From NCBI RefSeq assembly GCF_001428845.1, contig NZ_LMIU01000006.1, positions 1-64,000 of the forward strand: a stretch of 64,000 nucleotides of DNA. Direction: 5' to 3'. A program made the position numbers and the translations under genes. This DNA is from Achromobacter sp. Root83 (lineage in GTDB: Bacteria; Pseudomonadota; Gammaproteobacteria; Burkholderiales; Burkholderiaceae_B). Positions within the stretch are counted from its first letter, which is position 1, and the number at the start of each line of letters is the position of its first letter. This document shows positions 1 to 9,336 of the stretch, one piece after another. The notes beneath the pieces are model-generated. The model was not told the DNA's origin. It searched no databases and saw only the letters and a program-made list of their open reading frames with translations.

Positions 1-1
1 C

Positions 2-409
2 ATCCGCCTGCAGGCCGACCGGAGCGTCGAACTGAGCGCCAGCAATGAGCACGTGCTGGTCTCGGCCGACAAGCACATCACGCTGCTGTGTGGCGGGGCC
101 TATATCAAGATAGCAGGCGGCAACATCGAGTTGGGTATGCCTGGGAAGTTCACCGTCAAGGCAGGTTCGCACAACCTCGAGGGGCCTTCTTACGCTTCGG
201 TCGAGGCCAACAGCTGGTCGCATTCCGACTTCGACGAACGGGTACGTGTGGTACGGAATGGCGAGCCCGTGCCGAACTATCGCTATGCCATTGTCCATGC
301 CGACGGCGCACGAATCGAAGGCGTCACGGACGGAGACGGGTGGGCGGAGTTGCAACGCGGGTTGACCGTGGCGGGCTACTCGTTTCATTTGCTTGGTCCG
401 AATACCTGA
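2..409 (+). CDS. VgrG-type T6SS spike protein, C-terminal end (5' truncated by window)
   Basis: The reading frame is open from the first bases and ends at 409, so only the last ~135 residues are present. The visible part has the short beta-repeat pattern (VSADKHITL, IKIAGGNIELG, FTVKAGSHN) of the VgrG C-terminal DUF2345 region, followed by a tail (EPVPNYRYAIVHADG..IEGVTDGDGW) typical of VgrG extensions that carry effectors. VgrG trimers tip the type VI secretion needle. The next genes encode a lipase and a Tli4-type immunity protein, the usual vgrG-effector-immunity order, so this spike probably delivers that lipase. The family call rests on a fragment. Confidence 0.8.
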   Translation: MRLQADRSVELSASNEHVLVSADKHITLLCGGAYIKIAGGNIELGMPGKFTVKAGSHNLEGPSYASVEANSWSHSDFDERVRVVRNGEPVPNYRYAIVHADGARIEGVTDGDGWAELQRGLTVAGYSFHLLGPNT

Positions 410-470
410 ACTCGAAGAATCATCCAAAAAATAAATCGCTGGATTTCGCGGCGAATAAAGAGGGCATGAA

Positions 471-2201
471 ATGAACGAACAGACACGACAGGTTGAGACC
501 CACGTCGGCCGCGATGGCAACCCAGTCGCGCATGTGACGATGAGTCCAACTTCAAATCTGATGCGTTGTCATGTGGAAGCACCGCCGGATCAGGCCATTC
601 CGATCATATTCTTGCCGGGAATCATGGGCAGTCCGTTAATAGCCACTGGCGGCGCCGCGAGCCTTATCGACGATAAGAACATATGGGCTTGGTTTCCGGA
701 TGACCCTTCAGGGTGGGTGGCTGGCATTACCAAATGGTCGAGCTACAGTTCGTTAAGCCCCGCCCAGCGTAAGCGGCTGCTGAATCCCAATGAAACACGC
801 CCCCTCGAGATTACAGACGAAGCACACCGAGGAACAGTGGAGAAGTTTGTGCGAGGTTCCATTCCCTTGGAAGAAGCCTTTCGAAGAGGTTGGGGTTCAG
901 TCTCGCTGGATTCCTACGGTGAAATATTGAAATTTCTTGAGGTCAGACTATCGGCCATCGTCACACCGCAGGGCGAACCGATGCCGGCGACCACCGATCG
1001 GGTCGTTCCAGTCGACAGTTCACACTGGGGGGATTTTCAAGGGGCATACGTACCGCTGGATAAAGAAGCTCTGCAGGCTGCCGCCAAGTTCAGATATCCG
1101 GTTTTTGCTGTGGGTTACAACTGGCTGCGCTCGAGCGAAAGTTCGGCTGATCATCTATATGACCGTATCAATGCCATCCTGTCTTACTGTAAAGAGAGCC
1201 TCAGTCTGGCCTGTGATTATGGAGTGATCCTGCTGACACATTCAATGGGCGGGTTGGTGGCGCGCCGTTTTGCTCAACAGTATCCGGAACTAGTTCAGGG
1301 CATTGTTCACAGTGTGCAGCCATCTGTGGGAGCGGCGACCGCATACCGACGAGTAAGGGCTGGGTGGGAGGATTTCCTTGGTGCACTTGGACTGGGCGGC
1401 ACGGGCAAGAAAATTATGCCAATCTTCGCAAATGCTGCGGGTCCGTTGGAATTGCTGCCGAATCGGCGTTACGGTGCTGGCTGGCTACGCGCGGAATCAA
1501 ACCATGGCGACTCTCTCTTCCAATTACCCGCCGCGAATCCTTACAGCGAAATCTATCTTGAGACGCAAGCATGGTGGAGGCTTATGGACCCGCTCTGGAT
1601 TGATCCCGCGGATGAGGATCCCCCTCGAGGAACCCCTGGTCCTTCGGTCGCCCTTGCTTGGAAGAACTACAAGAAAAAAGTGGAGGATGCTGAGAGCTTT
1701 CATGACAAGCTCGGAGATTATTATCATCCCAATACTTATGCCACATACGGCGGCGATGAGGGCAAACGAGCGTTCAATACAATAACTTGGTGCTTCACCC
1801 AGAACATTGCACCTTCTAGTATTGCTGGGCGACGCGCGACGGCAGGCCCCCAGTTAAGCGGAGTGGAGGCATTAAGCCTGCGCCTGACATCAGAAAATTA
1901 CGAAGGCCGTGTGATGATGATAAATAGCCATAGTCGGATATCAAGAATCAAGCAGTATGGCATCGATGTAGAACATGACACTTTCAATGATCGGCATATG
2001 GCCGATCTGCAGGTCGCAGATCAGGCAGGGGACAGCACCGTGCCGCTGCATTCCGCCCAACATGGGACAGATAAAGCGCGCTTTGCGGTCAAAATGAAGG
2101 GTTACGGACATCAAGATTCATTCAAAGACGAGAGAGTGAAAGAAGTAACGCTTTACGCGCTGTTGCGCATCGGCGCTACAGCGCAAAAATTGCAGTGTTG
2201 A
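471..2201 (+). CDS. T6SS lipase effector, alpha/beta hydrolase (Tle family)
   Basis: A 576-residue cytosolic-type protein without signal peptide. The N-terminal third carries a FLPGIMGS oxyanion-type strand-loop. The nucleophile elbow THSMGG places the catalytic Ser at about residue 258. Candidate Asp (AGDSTVPLHS, ~521) and His (GYGHQDSF, ~547) complete a lipase triad. This is the architecture of type VI phospholipase effectors with a PGAP1-like fold. The neighbouring Tli4-type immunity gene favours the Tle4 class, but the exact Tle subgroup is inference. The gene lies 61 bp after vgrG and 27 bp before the immunity gene. Base composition is clearly more AT-rich than the surrounding genome, which suggests acquisition with its immunity gene. 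The start is the ATG after a weak GAGGGC. Confidence 0.85.
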   Translation: MNEQTRQVETHVGRDGNPVAHVTMSPTSNLMRCHVEAPPDQAIPIIFLPGIMGSPLIATGGAASLIDDKNIWAWFPDDPSGWVAGITKWSSYSSLSPAQRKRLLNPNETRPLEITDEAHRGTVEKFVRGSIPLEEAFRRGWGSVSLDSYGEILKFLEVRLSAIVTPQGEPMPATTDRVVPVDSSHWGDFQGAYVPLDKEALQAAAKFRYPVFAVGYNWLRSSESSADHLYDRINAILSYCKESLSLACDYGVILLTHSMGGLVARRFAQQYPELVQGIVHSVQPSVGAATAYRRVRAGWEDFLGALGLGGTGKKIMPIFANAAGPLELLPNRRYGAGWLRAESNHGDSLFQLPAANPYSEIYLETQAWWRLMDPLWIDPADEDPPRGTPGPSVALAWKNYKKKVEDAESFHDKLGDYYHPNTYATYGGDEGKRAFNTITWCFTQNIAPSSIAGRRATAGPQLSGVEALSLRLTSENYEGRVMMINSHSRISRIKQYGIDVEHDTFNDRHMADLQVADQAGDSTVPLHSAQHGTDKARFAVKMKGYGHQDSFKDERVKEVTLYALLRIGATAQKLQC

Positions 2202-2228
2202 TAGATCCCGTCCGCCTACGGCACACCA

Positions 2229-3479
2229 ATGAATCGTCGTCATCTAAGTATTGCCTTCCTATTGATAGTTGCTACCAGTGCCGGATTTTACGGACACTCG
2301 CGCTGGCTCCTCGCACATCCAAACCGAACAAATCCTATGTCTTCACTGACGCAGCATATGCGCACTCAATGTGTAGGTCGTATACTTATTGACTTGCCCG
2401 ACGGGTCCGTATGGAAATCCAAAACTAATGGCGGGAGGGTTGGCGATCTGTCATTCTCTGTCACGACGGGAGTTTCCCGCGATGAATACGCTGCACGTGT
2501 GGAGCGACGTTGGGCAGAAATACTGGCGTTGAAAATTCTGCACAGTGTAGCCATACCTCAAGCACCCCACAGTTTTAGGCCCGCTGCGGATAGCATTGTT
2601 TTCGCCTACGACTTTCGGCAGTCAAACTCACCTGATGTTCATGGCATATGGGCGAACCGGATTTCTTATGAAACAGAGGGTGCAATTTGGCTTTCCGGCA
2701 CCATGATAACGATTGGCCCGCAATTAGACAGCCAAGAAGAAATAGTCGAATTGATGGCGCGGATGCGTGCAAGAGAGGCAGACCAAATCCCGAACGAACC
2801 CGGTTTGTGTGTGGATGGGGCTTTCATTGCTGGGTATTACGACCCCACCGAACGAGAAGAAATCACCTGGGGATTCCAACTTCCACGCAATCTGGGATTA
2901 GTCATCCAGCATTCGAAGGTGTGGAGCGCACGTAAATCAATGCTCGAGCGGCGCAACCAATCCGCGCGAGAAATCGCAGGCTATGTCGCAAAATTGCTCT
3001 CGGAACCGGGGGTTGTTGCCGGCAACCGGAAATACCGTGCAGCGCTGCGGACGGGCGATCTCCTTCCCGGCGAAGAGTTCGTTATGGGGGGCACGCAGGG
3101 AATTAACGGCGGCATATTTGAAACCAATGTTGGAGGGCTTTGGGAATTCCCTGGGCGCGGGTTCCCATCTCCAATGCCGAGCATTGAATTGAATATGGGT
3201 ACAACGTTTCAAACCCTAGAAAAGCCTTCACCTTTGGGAGCGTTTTCCACACATAAAGGTGATCAAAACACCCCCACCGAGGCAGAATTTTTTGAAATAT
3301 GGGACGCCGTCGTGTCAAGCGTACGAGTACGTCCAGTTGCTTTGACATTGCCGCCAACGAAAGCAATCGCTCCACCAAAAATTTCCAGCGAGCAAGCCGA
3401 GGCGGATCGCAGGGCGCTTGATGCATTTATTGCTGACGGGCCCGCATTGGATCTGTCAGATTCGGTCAAAAAGCAGTGA
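2229..3479 (+). CDS. Tli4-family T6SS immunity protein
   Basis: 416 residues. An N-terminal hydrophobic segment (about residues 6-22, IAFLLIVATSAGFYG) serves as signal or anchor, placing the body in the periplasm, where T6SS lipases act. The pattern of the family is visible: CVGRILIDLPDGS near the start, a middle with PGLCVDGAFI, and repeated domains separated by charged linkers. Tli4 proteins bind and block the cognate phospholipase so that the producer and its kin survive. It follows the lipase by 27 bp and shares its lower GC content, which ends near this gene's 3' end. The stop codon overlaps the next ATG (TGATG). Confidence 0.8.
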   Translation: MNRRHLSIAFLLIVATSAGFYGHSRWLLAHPNRTNPMSSLTQHMRTQCVGRILIDLPDGSVWKSKTNGGRVGDLSFSVTTGVSRDEYAARVERRWAEILALKILHSVAIPQAPHSFRPAADSIVFAYDFRQSNSPDVHGIWANRISYETEGAIWLSGTMITIGPQLDSQEEIVELMARMRAREADQIPNEPGLCVDGAFIAGYYDPTEREEITWGFQLPRNLGLVIQHSKVWSARKSMLERRNQSAREIAGYVAKLLSEPGVVAGNRKYRAALRTGDLLPGEEFVMGGTQGINGGIFETNVGGLWEFPGRGFPSPMPSIELNMGTTFQTLEKPSPLGAFSTHKGDQNTPTEAEFFEIWDAVVSSVRVRPVALTLPPTKAIAPPKISSEQAEADRRALDAFIADGPALDLSDSVKKQ

Positions 3480-3643
3480 TGCTCGTTCCCAAGGACTCCA
3501 TGGCGCAGGTCCTCGGAACGGCGTGCTTCCCAGCAAGGCCAGCAAATTGGTGGGGAACTACAAGCCCATCGCCGGCGTGGAGCATATACCGGCCCGCGAA
3601 CGATACATCGACGGAGCGATGGACTCCTCCACAGGCGTATTGA
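3479..3643 (+). CDS. Short overlapping ORF (54 aa) joining immunity gene to patatin gene
   Basis: The ATG overlaps the stop of the Tli4-like gene as TGATG, and its own TGA overlaps the likely patatin start ATG in the same way. The predicted 54-residue product starts MLVPKDSMAQVL and is rich in Trp and Pro; I do not recognise it. It may be a coupling ORF that carries ribosomes into the patatin gene, or a remnant left where the lower-GC effector block was inserted. The patatin frame is also open across the same stretch, so the coding status is uncertain. Confidence 0.3.
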   Translation: MLVPKDSMAQVLGTACFPARPANWWGTTSPSPAWSIYRPANDTSTERWTPPQAY

Positions 3644-4557
3644 TGAATCGCGCACGCATTACCCCACTGGATCCCCGCGAATTGGGCACGCGCAATTTCG
3701 AAACGCTGGTTTTCGCAGGAGGCGGTAACCGTTGCTGGTGGCAGGCAGGTCTGGTCGGCGCCCTTTGCCAGGGTATGGGCTGGCTTCCGCGACGATTCAT
3801 CGGCGTCAGCGCGGGCGCCGCCATCGCGACGGCATATGCGTGTGGCCGTATCGAAGATGCGTTGCGGGACGCCGTCGCCCAATTCGATGCCACACCGCGC
3901 AATGTGGAATGGCGCCATCTTCTATCCGTCAGGCGCCCCTTCGTCCTGCCGGGCATTTATTCGAGATGGATCGATAGTTTCCTGGATGCGGGAAGCCTGG
4001 ACTGTATTCGGCGGAACCGGCTGCAAGTAGAGGTCGGCATAACCCGTCCCATCCCGCTCTTGCCATTGGCCGCCTCTGCCTCGTTGGCGCTGCTTTTGTA
4101 CGTGAGCGAAAAATTCTGGCTCAGAGGGTTTCACGCAAGGCTGCCGCATTGCCTTGGATTCCGGGCGCAGTACTTCGACTTGGCAGCCTGCAGCAACGTG
4201 AGCGATGCCCGCTCCTGGCTGCTCGCATCGGCCGCCGCCGTGCCGGTTACGCCGGCATATCGGATCGCGGGCTCGCCTGCTCTTGATGGGGGGTTCTACG
4301 ACAGCGTCCCGCGCCCGCCTTGCCAGGCAGGCGGGCTCCGCGCGCTGGTGTTGCTCACCCGTCACAAACCTGGATTGCCTCAGGTATTCGCGCATGAAGG
4401 AGCCGTTTACATACAACCCCTTGTGCCCGTGGCGGCCACGAATCTCGACTGCACGAGCGGCAGGAACGTACTGTTGACGTATGAGCAGGGCTTGCGAGAG
4501 GCCCAGCAACTCGTGGCCGCGTCGCGCTACAGCCCCAGGTCCGACAGGCCGGGATGA
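3643..4557 (+). CDS. Patatin-like phospholipase
   Basis: About 304 residues. All three patatin hallmarks are present in order: the glycine-rich oxyanion loop [11 protein letters not shown], the nucleophile elbow GVSAGA, and the dyad aspartate motif ALDGGFYD. Patatins hydrolyse acyl chains from phospholipids with a Ser-Asp dyad. A hydrophobic stretch ([17 protein letters not shown]) in the middle could be a membrane-contacting segment. I chose the ATG whose first base overlaps the preceding TGA; an ATG at 3619 in the same frame is the alternative. Its place directly behind a T6SS lipase/immunity pair makes a second effector possible, but a housekeeping lipase is equally compatible. The 3' end overlaps the convergent gene by 31 bp. 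Confidence 0.8.
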   Translation: MNRARITPLDPRELGTRNFETLVFAGGGNRCWWQAGLVGALCQGMGWLPRRFIGVSAGAAIATAYACGRIEDALRDAVAQFDATPRNVEWRHLLSVRRPFVLPGIYSRWIDSFLDAGSLDCIRRNRLQVEVGITRPIPLLPLAASASLALLLYVSEKFWLRGFHARLPHCLGFRAQYFDLAACSNVSDARSWLLASAAAVPVTPAYRIAGSPALDGGFYDSVPRPPCQAGGLRALVLLTRHKPGLPQVFAHEGAVYIQPLVPVAATNLDCTSGRNVLLTYEQGLREAQQLVAASRYSPRSDRPG

Positions 4558-5006
4558 TCGTCCGGACGGCGGCCCAGCGGCCAGCGGAACTTGCGGTCCG
4601 TCTCTTTGATGGGCAGGTCGTTGATGCAGGCGTAGCGGTTGATCATCAGGCCGTCTTCGCCGAACTCCCAGTTCTCGTTGCCGTACGACCGGAACCAGTT
4701 TCCGGAATCGTCATGCCATTCATAGGCATAGCGCACCGCGATGCGGTTATCGGTGAACGCCCATAGTTCCTTGATCAACCGGTAATCCAGTTCACGCGCC
4801 CATTTGCGGGCCAGGAAGGCGCGCGCCTCGTCGCGGTTCTTCACGAACTCCGCGCGGTTGCGCCAATGGGTATCCACGCTATAGGCCAACGCCACCTTGT
4901 CGGGGTCGCGGCTGTTCCAGCCATCTTCGGCCAGGCGGACCTTCTGCACGGCGCTCTTGTGCGTGAAGGGAGGGAGGGGCGGGCGGACTTCAGTCGTCGA
5001 TGTCAT
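4527..5006 (-). CDS. NTF2-like protein, DUF1348 family
   Basis: 159 residues, matching the usual length of the DUF1348 nuclear-transport-factor-2-like family. Typical sequence features are [14 protein letters not shown] near the start, the WRNRAEF and FLARKWARE stretches, and the Trp/Tyr-rich C-terminal half ([21 protein letters not shown]). The cone-shaped fold binds small ligands in other members; the substrate here is unknown. It lies 62 bp downstream of a TetR gene on the same strand, so it is probably co-transcribed with and controlled by that repressor. Its 3' end overlaps the convergent patatin gene. Confidence 0.8.
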   Translation of the reverse strand: MTSTTEVRPPLPPFTHKSAVQKVRLAEDGWNSRDPDKVALAYSVDTHWRNRAEFVKNRDEARAFLARKWARELDYRLIKELWAFTDNRIAVRYAYEWHDDSGNWFRSYGNENWEFGEDGLMINRYACINDLPIKETDRKFRWPLGRRPDDHPGLSDLGL

Positions 5007-5068
5007 GGCGGGGTCTCGTTTACTGGCGGGAGGGAAAGACAGGGGAAGTGTCCAGGGGCGTATTCCGG

Positions 5069-5659
5069 TCAGGGGCCGCCGGCGATCAGCGTAGCGGCCG
5101 CGCGTTCGGCACTGTCGGTGATGGATGCATCGCCGGACACCATCGCCACGGCAATGGCGCCGTCGATCAACACCAGCAACTGGCGCGCGCGTTCGTGCGG
5201 CTGGGGCAGGCCCGCGGCCTGTGTCAGCGCCAGCACATGGGCCAGCAGGCGTTCCTTGTGCAGCCGCGCAACCTGCCGTATCGGGCTATCCGCGTCGCCG
5301 ATCTCGCCCGCGGCGTTGATGAAGGCGCAACCGCGGAATCCCTCGGAAGCAAACCATTCCCGCAGCGCGTCGAAGATCGACATCAGGCGTCCGCGCGGCG
5401 TGGGCGCGGCGGAGGTGGCGTCGACGAACCACCGCATCCAGCGCTCGTCCCGCGCCTGCAAGGCCGCGGCCACCAGGGCTTCCTTGGTCGGGTAGTGCTT
5501 GTAGAGGCTCTTGCGCGCCACGCCCGAGGTCTTGACGATGAGATCCATGCCGGTGGCATTGATGCCGCCGCTGTAGATCAGATGCTCGGTGGCGCGCAGC
5601 AGTTTTTCCTGCGTGGCGGACGGGGAGGCCGCGGGGGAGACAGGCGGGGAATCGGACAT
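5069..5659 (-). CDS. TetR/AcrR family transcriptional regulator
   Basis: 196 residues. The N-terminal helix-turn-helix reads [32 protein letters not shown] (about 35-67), the standard TetR DNA-binding signature. The C-terminal half is the variable ligand domain ([27 protein letters not shown]). The start is the ATG at 5659; a longer frame runs into the operator region and is unlikely. Immediately upstream lies a double palindrome that is very probably its own operator, so autorepression and control of the downstream DUF1348 gene are expected. Confidence 0.9.
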   Translation of the reverse strand: MSDSPPVSPAASPSATQEKLLRATEHLIYSGGINATGMDLIVKTSGVARKSLYKHYPTKEALVAAALQARDERWMRWFVDATSAAPTPRGRLMSIFDALREWFASEGFRGCAFINAAGEIGDADSPIRQVARLHKERLLAHVLALTQAAGLPQPHERARQLLVLIDGAIAVAMVSGDASITDSAERAAATLIAGGP

Positions 5660-5662
5660 GGA

Positions 5663-5708
5663 GAATGATCGTTCTATCTGCAATGCGCAGATGGTAGAAC
5701 GACCATTC
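5663..5708. promoter_or_regulatory. Double TetR operator
   Basis: GAATGATCGTTCTA (5663-5676) is repeated in inverted orientation as TAGAACGACCATTC (5695-5708), one mismatch in 14. Each arm is itself a near palindrome of the form GAAYGNTCRTTC, and the spacer holds another short inverted repeat (ATCTGC/GCAGAT). The element starts 3 bp upstream of the TetR start codon, the position expected for autorepression. It lies between the TetR gene and the 3' end of the TonB receptor gene. Confidence 0.75.
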
Positions 5709-5729
5709 TTCCACGTCAAGCGCCGGCGA

Positions 5730-8201
5730 TCACCAGTTGTAGCGCAGCGTGGCGAGCACCACCCGTCCCGGCCCGTAGAAGCACAGGTTCACGTTGTTGC
5801 ACGAGGCCACGTATTGCTTGTCGAACAGGTTCGACGCGTTAAGGCTCAGGCTCGCGCCCTTCATGGACGGGCTGGCCCGCTCCAGGTCATAGCGGATCGC
5901 GGCATCGGCCAGCGTCACGGCCGGCACCTTGACGGCATTGTCCAGGTCGCTGAACGTCGTGCCCAGGTAGCGCGCGCCCGCGCCGAATCCCAGCCCGGCC
6001 AGCGCGCCCGTGTCGATGGTGTAGTCCACCCACAGCGATGCCATGTGCTTGGGCACGCCGGCGAAAGGCACCTTGCCGACCTGCTCCGGATAGTTGCTGG
6101 AAACGGTCTTGATGTCGGTGTAGGTGTAGGCGGCCACGATGTCCAGGTTGCGCGCCAGGGACGCCTTGCCTTGCAGCTCGAAGCCCTCCGAGCGCACGAC
6201 GCCGGTCTGCACCTGCGAATTCAGGTGGTCCGGATCGCGCGTGAGCACGTTGCGCTGCTCGATCTGGAACACCGATGCGGTGACGAAGCTGTCCTGGCCC
6301 TTGGGCTGGAACTTCACGCCCGCTTCGTACTGCTCGCCCTTGGTCGGCCGGAACGGTGTTCCCGCGAAGGTCGTTCCCGCTTGCGGACGGAAGGACGTGG
6401 CGTAGCTGACGTAAGGCGCCAATCCGCTGTCGGCCAGGTACACCATGCCGATGCGGCCGGTGAACGCATTGTCGTTCTGCTGCGTGCGGGTGCCGGTCAG
6501 GTTGTTGCGGGTGCTCGCTTCCGACCAGTCCATGCGGCCGCCGGCTGTCACCACGACCTTGTCCAGGATCTTCACCTGGTCCTGCGCGTACAAGCCCAAC
6601 TGGCGCATGCGCTGAAAGGTGTCGTTGTAGATGGGAGGTTCGTCGATCTTGTAGCCGTAGACGGGATCGAACGGATTGATGGGCGGCACGCCGTCCATGC
6701 CGAATCCAAGCTGGGTGTCGAAGCTGGACTGCTGGTAGTCCAGCCCCATCAGCACGGTGTGGGCAAACGCGCCCGTCCTGGCCTGGTACTGCAGTTGCGT
6801 GTCCAGCGCCAGCGTGCGCGCCTTTTCTTCGGAGCTGAAGGCGTAGCGCTGCAAGGATTGGTAGTCCGGCTCGCCGTCGGGCAGCGTGCCCCAGCCCAGC
6901 TCCGAGATCAGCGCGCGGTAGTGCGTGCGGTTCTGGTTGTAGCGGGCATTCTGGCGCAGGGTCCAGCTATCGTTGAACTTGTGCTCGAACAGATAGCCCA
7001 GCATCGACTGGTCCTTGTCGTAGCGGTCAAAATCGGGCTCGCCCGAGAAGAAGCTGCGCGAAATCCGGCCATACGGCGTGGGGGTGAGGGTGCCCACCGA
7101 CGGCAGCCATTGGTCCGTGGACCCGGCACGGATGCGCTGGAAGTTCGTCAACACCGTGAAATGCGTGGCGGCGCTGGGCTGCCAGGTGAACGACGGCGCG
7201 ATGAAGGCGCGCTTGTCGCGCACGGTGTCCACTTCCGTATCGGCATTCCGGCCTTGGCCGGTCAGGCGGTACAGCCATTGCCCGTCTTCGGTGGCCGGTC
7301 CGCTGAAATCAAAGCCGACCTGCGCGCGGCCCGGGTCGCCCGTCGTGAACTCGACTTCGCGCAACGGCGCTTCCGTCGGCCGCTTGCTGACCTGATTGAC
7401 GATGCCGCCGGGCTGGTTCTGCCCGTAGAGCAGCGAGGCGGGCCCGCGCAAGACCTCGACGCGCTCCAGAGCATAGGGATTGACGTCATACGAGCCGTAA
7501 TAGCGCGTGGCCAGCGCCAGCCCGTCCAGATAGATGCCCTGGTTCGACGCGGCCACGCTGAAGCCCCGCACGGAAATGTTCTGGTGCCGCAGATCGTCCG
7601 CGGTCTCCGCGCGCACGCCGGCCTCGTACCGCAGCGCCTGCTCGGTCTTCTGCACGGCCTGCCACGTCATCTGGTCACGCGTCACCACCGAGATCGATTG
7701 CGGCGTTTCGATCAACGGCGTGTCCGTCTTGGTGCCGGTCATGCTGTAGTTCGCCACGAAGCCATCCACCGGGCCCCACGCGCGGCTGGACAGGGCGTTT
7801 CCAGCCACTTCGATCGGCGCCAGGGTGGACACCGCGCCGGGTGCCGCGGGCCGCAAGGCATAACTGCCATTGGGCAGCCGCTGCGCGGCCAGGCCGGTGC
7901 CGGACAGCAGCAAGGCCAGCGCCTCATCGGGCCGGTACGCGCCGCTGATGCCAGGGCTTTGCCTGCCTTCGACATCCTCCGCGGCGTAGGAAAGCATCAG
8001 CCCCGACTCGCGGCCGAAGCGCTCCAAGGCATCGGCCAGCGAACCCGCCGGAATCCGGTAAGTGGCCACAGCGGCTTGCGCGTGGCCGGCGACGGGAAAC
8101 AGCAGGGCGGCAGGCATCGTGCCGGCAAGGCTCAGCGCCAGGGCCAGGGCACGCAGTGCCGGACGCCGCGCGTGCCGGCTCGTGGGGTAGGAATGGTTCA
8201 T
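5730..8201 (-). CDS. TonB-dependent siderophore receptor with STN signalling domain
   Basis: 823 residues. A signal peptide ends near AGHAQA (~42). The N-terminal STN domain (TYRIPAGSLADALERFGRESGLMLSYAAEDV.., ~47-115) contacts a FecR-type anti-sigma protein. A plug follows (TPQSISVVTRDQM, VRGFSV, ERVEVLRGPASLLYGQNQPGGIVNQVSKRP), then a 22-strand barrel ending in Phe/Trp-rich strands (VVLATLRYNW). It imports a ferric siderophore through the outer membrane using TonB energy. The ligand cannot be read from sequence. It lies downstream of FecR- and FecI-like genes on the same strand, so binding of its ligand should induce its own synthesis. Confidence 0.93.
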   Translation of the reverse strand: MNHSYPTSRHARRPALRALALALSLAGTMPAALLFPVAGHAQAAVATYRIPAGSLADALERFGRESGLMLSYAAEDVEGRQSPGISGAYRPDEALALLLSGTGLAAQRLPNGSYALRPAAPGAVSTLAPIEVAGNALSSRAWGPVDGFVANYSMTGTKTDTPLIETPQSISVVTRDQMTWQAVQKTEQALRYEAGVRAETADDLRHQNISVRGFSVAASNQGIYLDGLALATRYYGSYDVNPYALERVEVLRGPASLLYGQNQPGGIVNQVSKRPTEAPLREVEFTTGDPGRAQVGFDFSGPATEDGQWLYRLTGQGRNADTEVDTVRDKRAFIAPSFTWQPSAATHFTVLTNFQRIRAGSTDQWLPSVGTLTPTPYGRISRSFFSGEPDFDRYDKDQSMLGYLFEHKFNDSWTLRQNARYNQNRTHYRALISELGWGTLPDGEPDYQSLQRYAFSSEEKARTLALDTQLQYQARTGAFAHTVLMGLDYQQSSFDTQLGFGMDGVPPINPFDPVYGYKIDEPPIYNDTFQRMRQLGLYAQDQVKILDKVVVTAGGRMDWSEASTRNNLTGTRTQQNDNAFTGRIGMVYLADSGLAPYVSYATSFRPQAGTTFAGTPFRPTKGEQYEAGVKFQPKGQDSFVTASVFQIEQRNVLTRDPDHLNSQVQTGVVRSEGFELQGKASLARNLDIVAAYTYTDIKTVSSNYPEQVGKVPFAGVPKHMASLWVDYTIDTGALAGLGFGAGARYLGTTFSDLDNAVKVPAVTLADAAIRYDLERASPSMKGASLSLNASNLFDKQYVASCNNVNLCFYGPGRVVLATLRYNW

Positions 8202-8312
8202 CGGGTTCTCGGTTTCGTTGGGAGTGGCGATAGGACTTCAGCTCCTATGCCACGCGAGATCGAAAAACCCATCACCCGGAATGCCAAAAATCAAAAAAAT
8301 CCGAAGGCAGGC

Positions 8313-9314
8313 TCACGCCACGCCCTCGCGCGGCCCGAAAGCGATCCAGTAACGCGTGATCGAACGCAGGCGGACCGGCAGCGTCAGCGCCAGCGTGTCC
8401 AATACCTTGTCCGTGTCGCCCAGCGGGTACACGCCCGACACCCTCAGGTTGGCCACGCGCGGATCGCAGCGGATAACGCCCTGGCGGTAGCGCGCCAACT
8501 CCATCAGGAATTGGTCCAGGCGCATGTCATGCGCTGCCAGCACGCCGTCGATCCAGCTCTGATCGCTGGCCGAGCCGGGCATGGGCAGATCGACCAGGGC
8601 AGCGGTAAACGCGGCACGCTGGCCGGCGGCCAGTTCGCGCCGCTTGCCCGGCGCGTCCGTGGGCGTCAGCAGCAACGGGCCGGTCAGGGCATGGGCGACG
8701 CTGCGTGCCGTCTCCAGCCGCAGCGCCAAACGCGATCCAGGCGTTGCCACTTCACCGTGCCGGGTCTGAACGACAAACGGCAGCGGCTGCGCGGACGCGC
8801 TCTCCGCGCGCACGGCATCCACCATGATTTCGCCGCGCGCCAGGCGGATGCGGCGTTCGCCGCCCGCCGCTATGTCGATGGCGCTATCGGTGTTCAGCAG
8901 CACCCGCGAGCCGTCCGGCAGGGTAATGCGCCGCTGTTCGCCCACGCCCGTGCTCGCATCGGCAAGCAGCGGCTGCCAGGGCTCGGTGCGCGCGCCCCAC
9001 CAGGCCGCGCCGGCGCCGGCCGCCAGCCAGGCAGCGGACGTCATGAAGCGGCGGCGGCCGCTCACGGCCGGCCGGGACAACGCGGCGTGCGCCAAGGGCG
9101 AGGACAATCCGGCCACATCGCCCGCGCAATGCTGCAGATGGCTCCAGGCGCGGGCGTGCTCGGGGTCCGCCTGCATCCAGGCGCTCCAGCCATGCCGCAC
9201 GTCCGGGCTGACCTTGTCCGCGCGCAGGCGGACGAACCAGTCCACGGCCTGGCGCGCGACCGCCTCCGGGATCGGCGTGGCGGGGGCAAAACGCGACGGT
9301 TCGGCGGCGTTCAT
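8313..9314 (-). CDS. FecR-family anti-sigma/sigma regulator
   Basis: About 333 residues. The N-terminal DUF4880-type region (AVDWFVRLRADKVSPDVRHGWSAWMQADPEHARAW, ~14-50) is cytoplasmic and binds the sigma factor. A single membrane helix follows (FMTSAAWLAAGAGAAWWGA). The periplasmic FecR domain carries GEQRRITLPDGSRVLLNTDSAI and the C-terminal STN-contacting part. I used the ATG at 9314; an upstream extension lacks FecR similarity. The start lies 22 bp after the sigma factor gene, so the two are an operon. It relays the occupancy of the TonB receptor to the sigma factor. Confidence 0.92.
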   Translation of the reverse strand: MNAAEPSRFAPATPIPEAVARQAVDWFVRLRADKVSPDVRHGWSAWMQADPEHARAWSHLQHCAGDVAGLSSPLAHAALSRPAVSGRRRFMTSAAWLAAGAGAAWWGARTEPWQPLLADASTGVGEQRRITLPDGSRVLLNTDSAIDIAAGGERRIRLARGEIMVDAVRAESASAQPLPFVVQTRHGEVATPGSRLALRLETARSVAHALTGPLLLTPTDAPGKRRELAAGQRAAFTAALVDLPMPGSASDQSWIDGVLAAHDMRLDQFLMELARYRQGVIRCDPRVANLRVSGVYPLGDTDKVLDTLALTLPVRLRSITRYWIAFGPREGVA

Positions 9315-9336
9315 GGCAACACTCCCGGGGCCGCCA

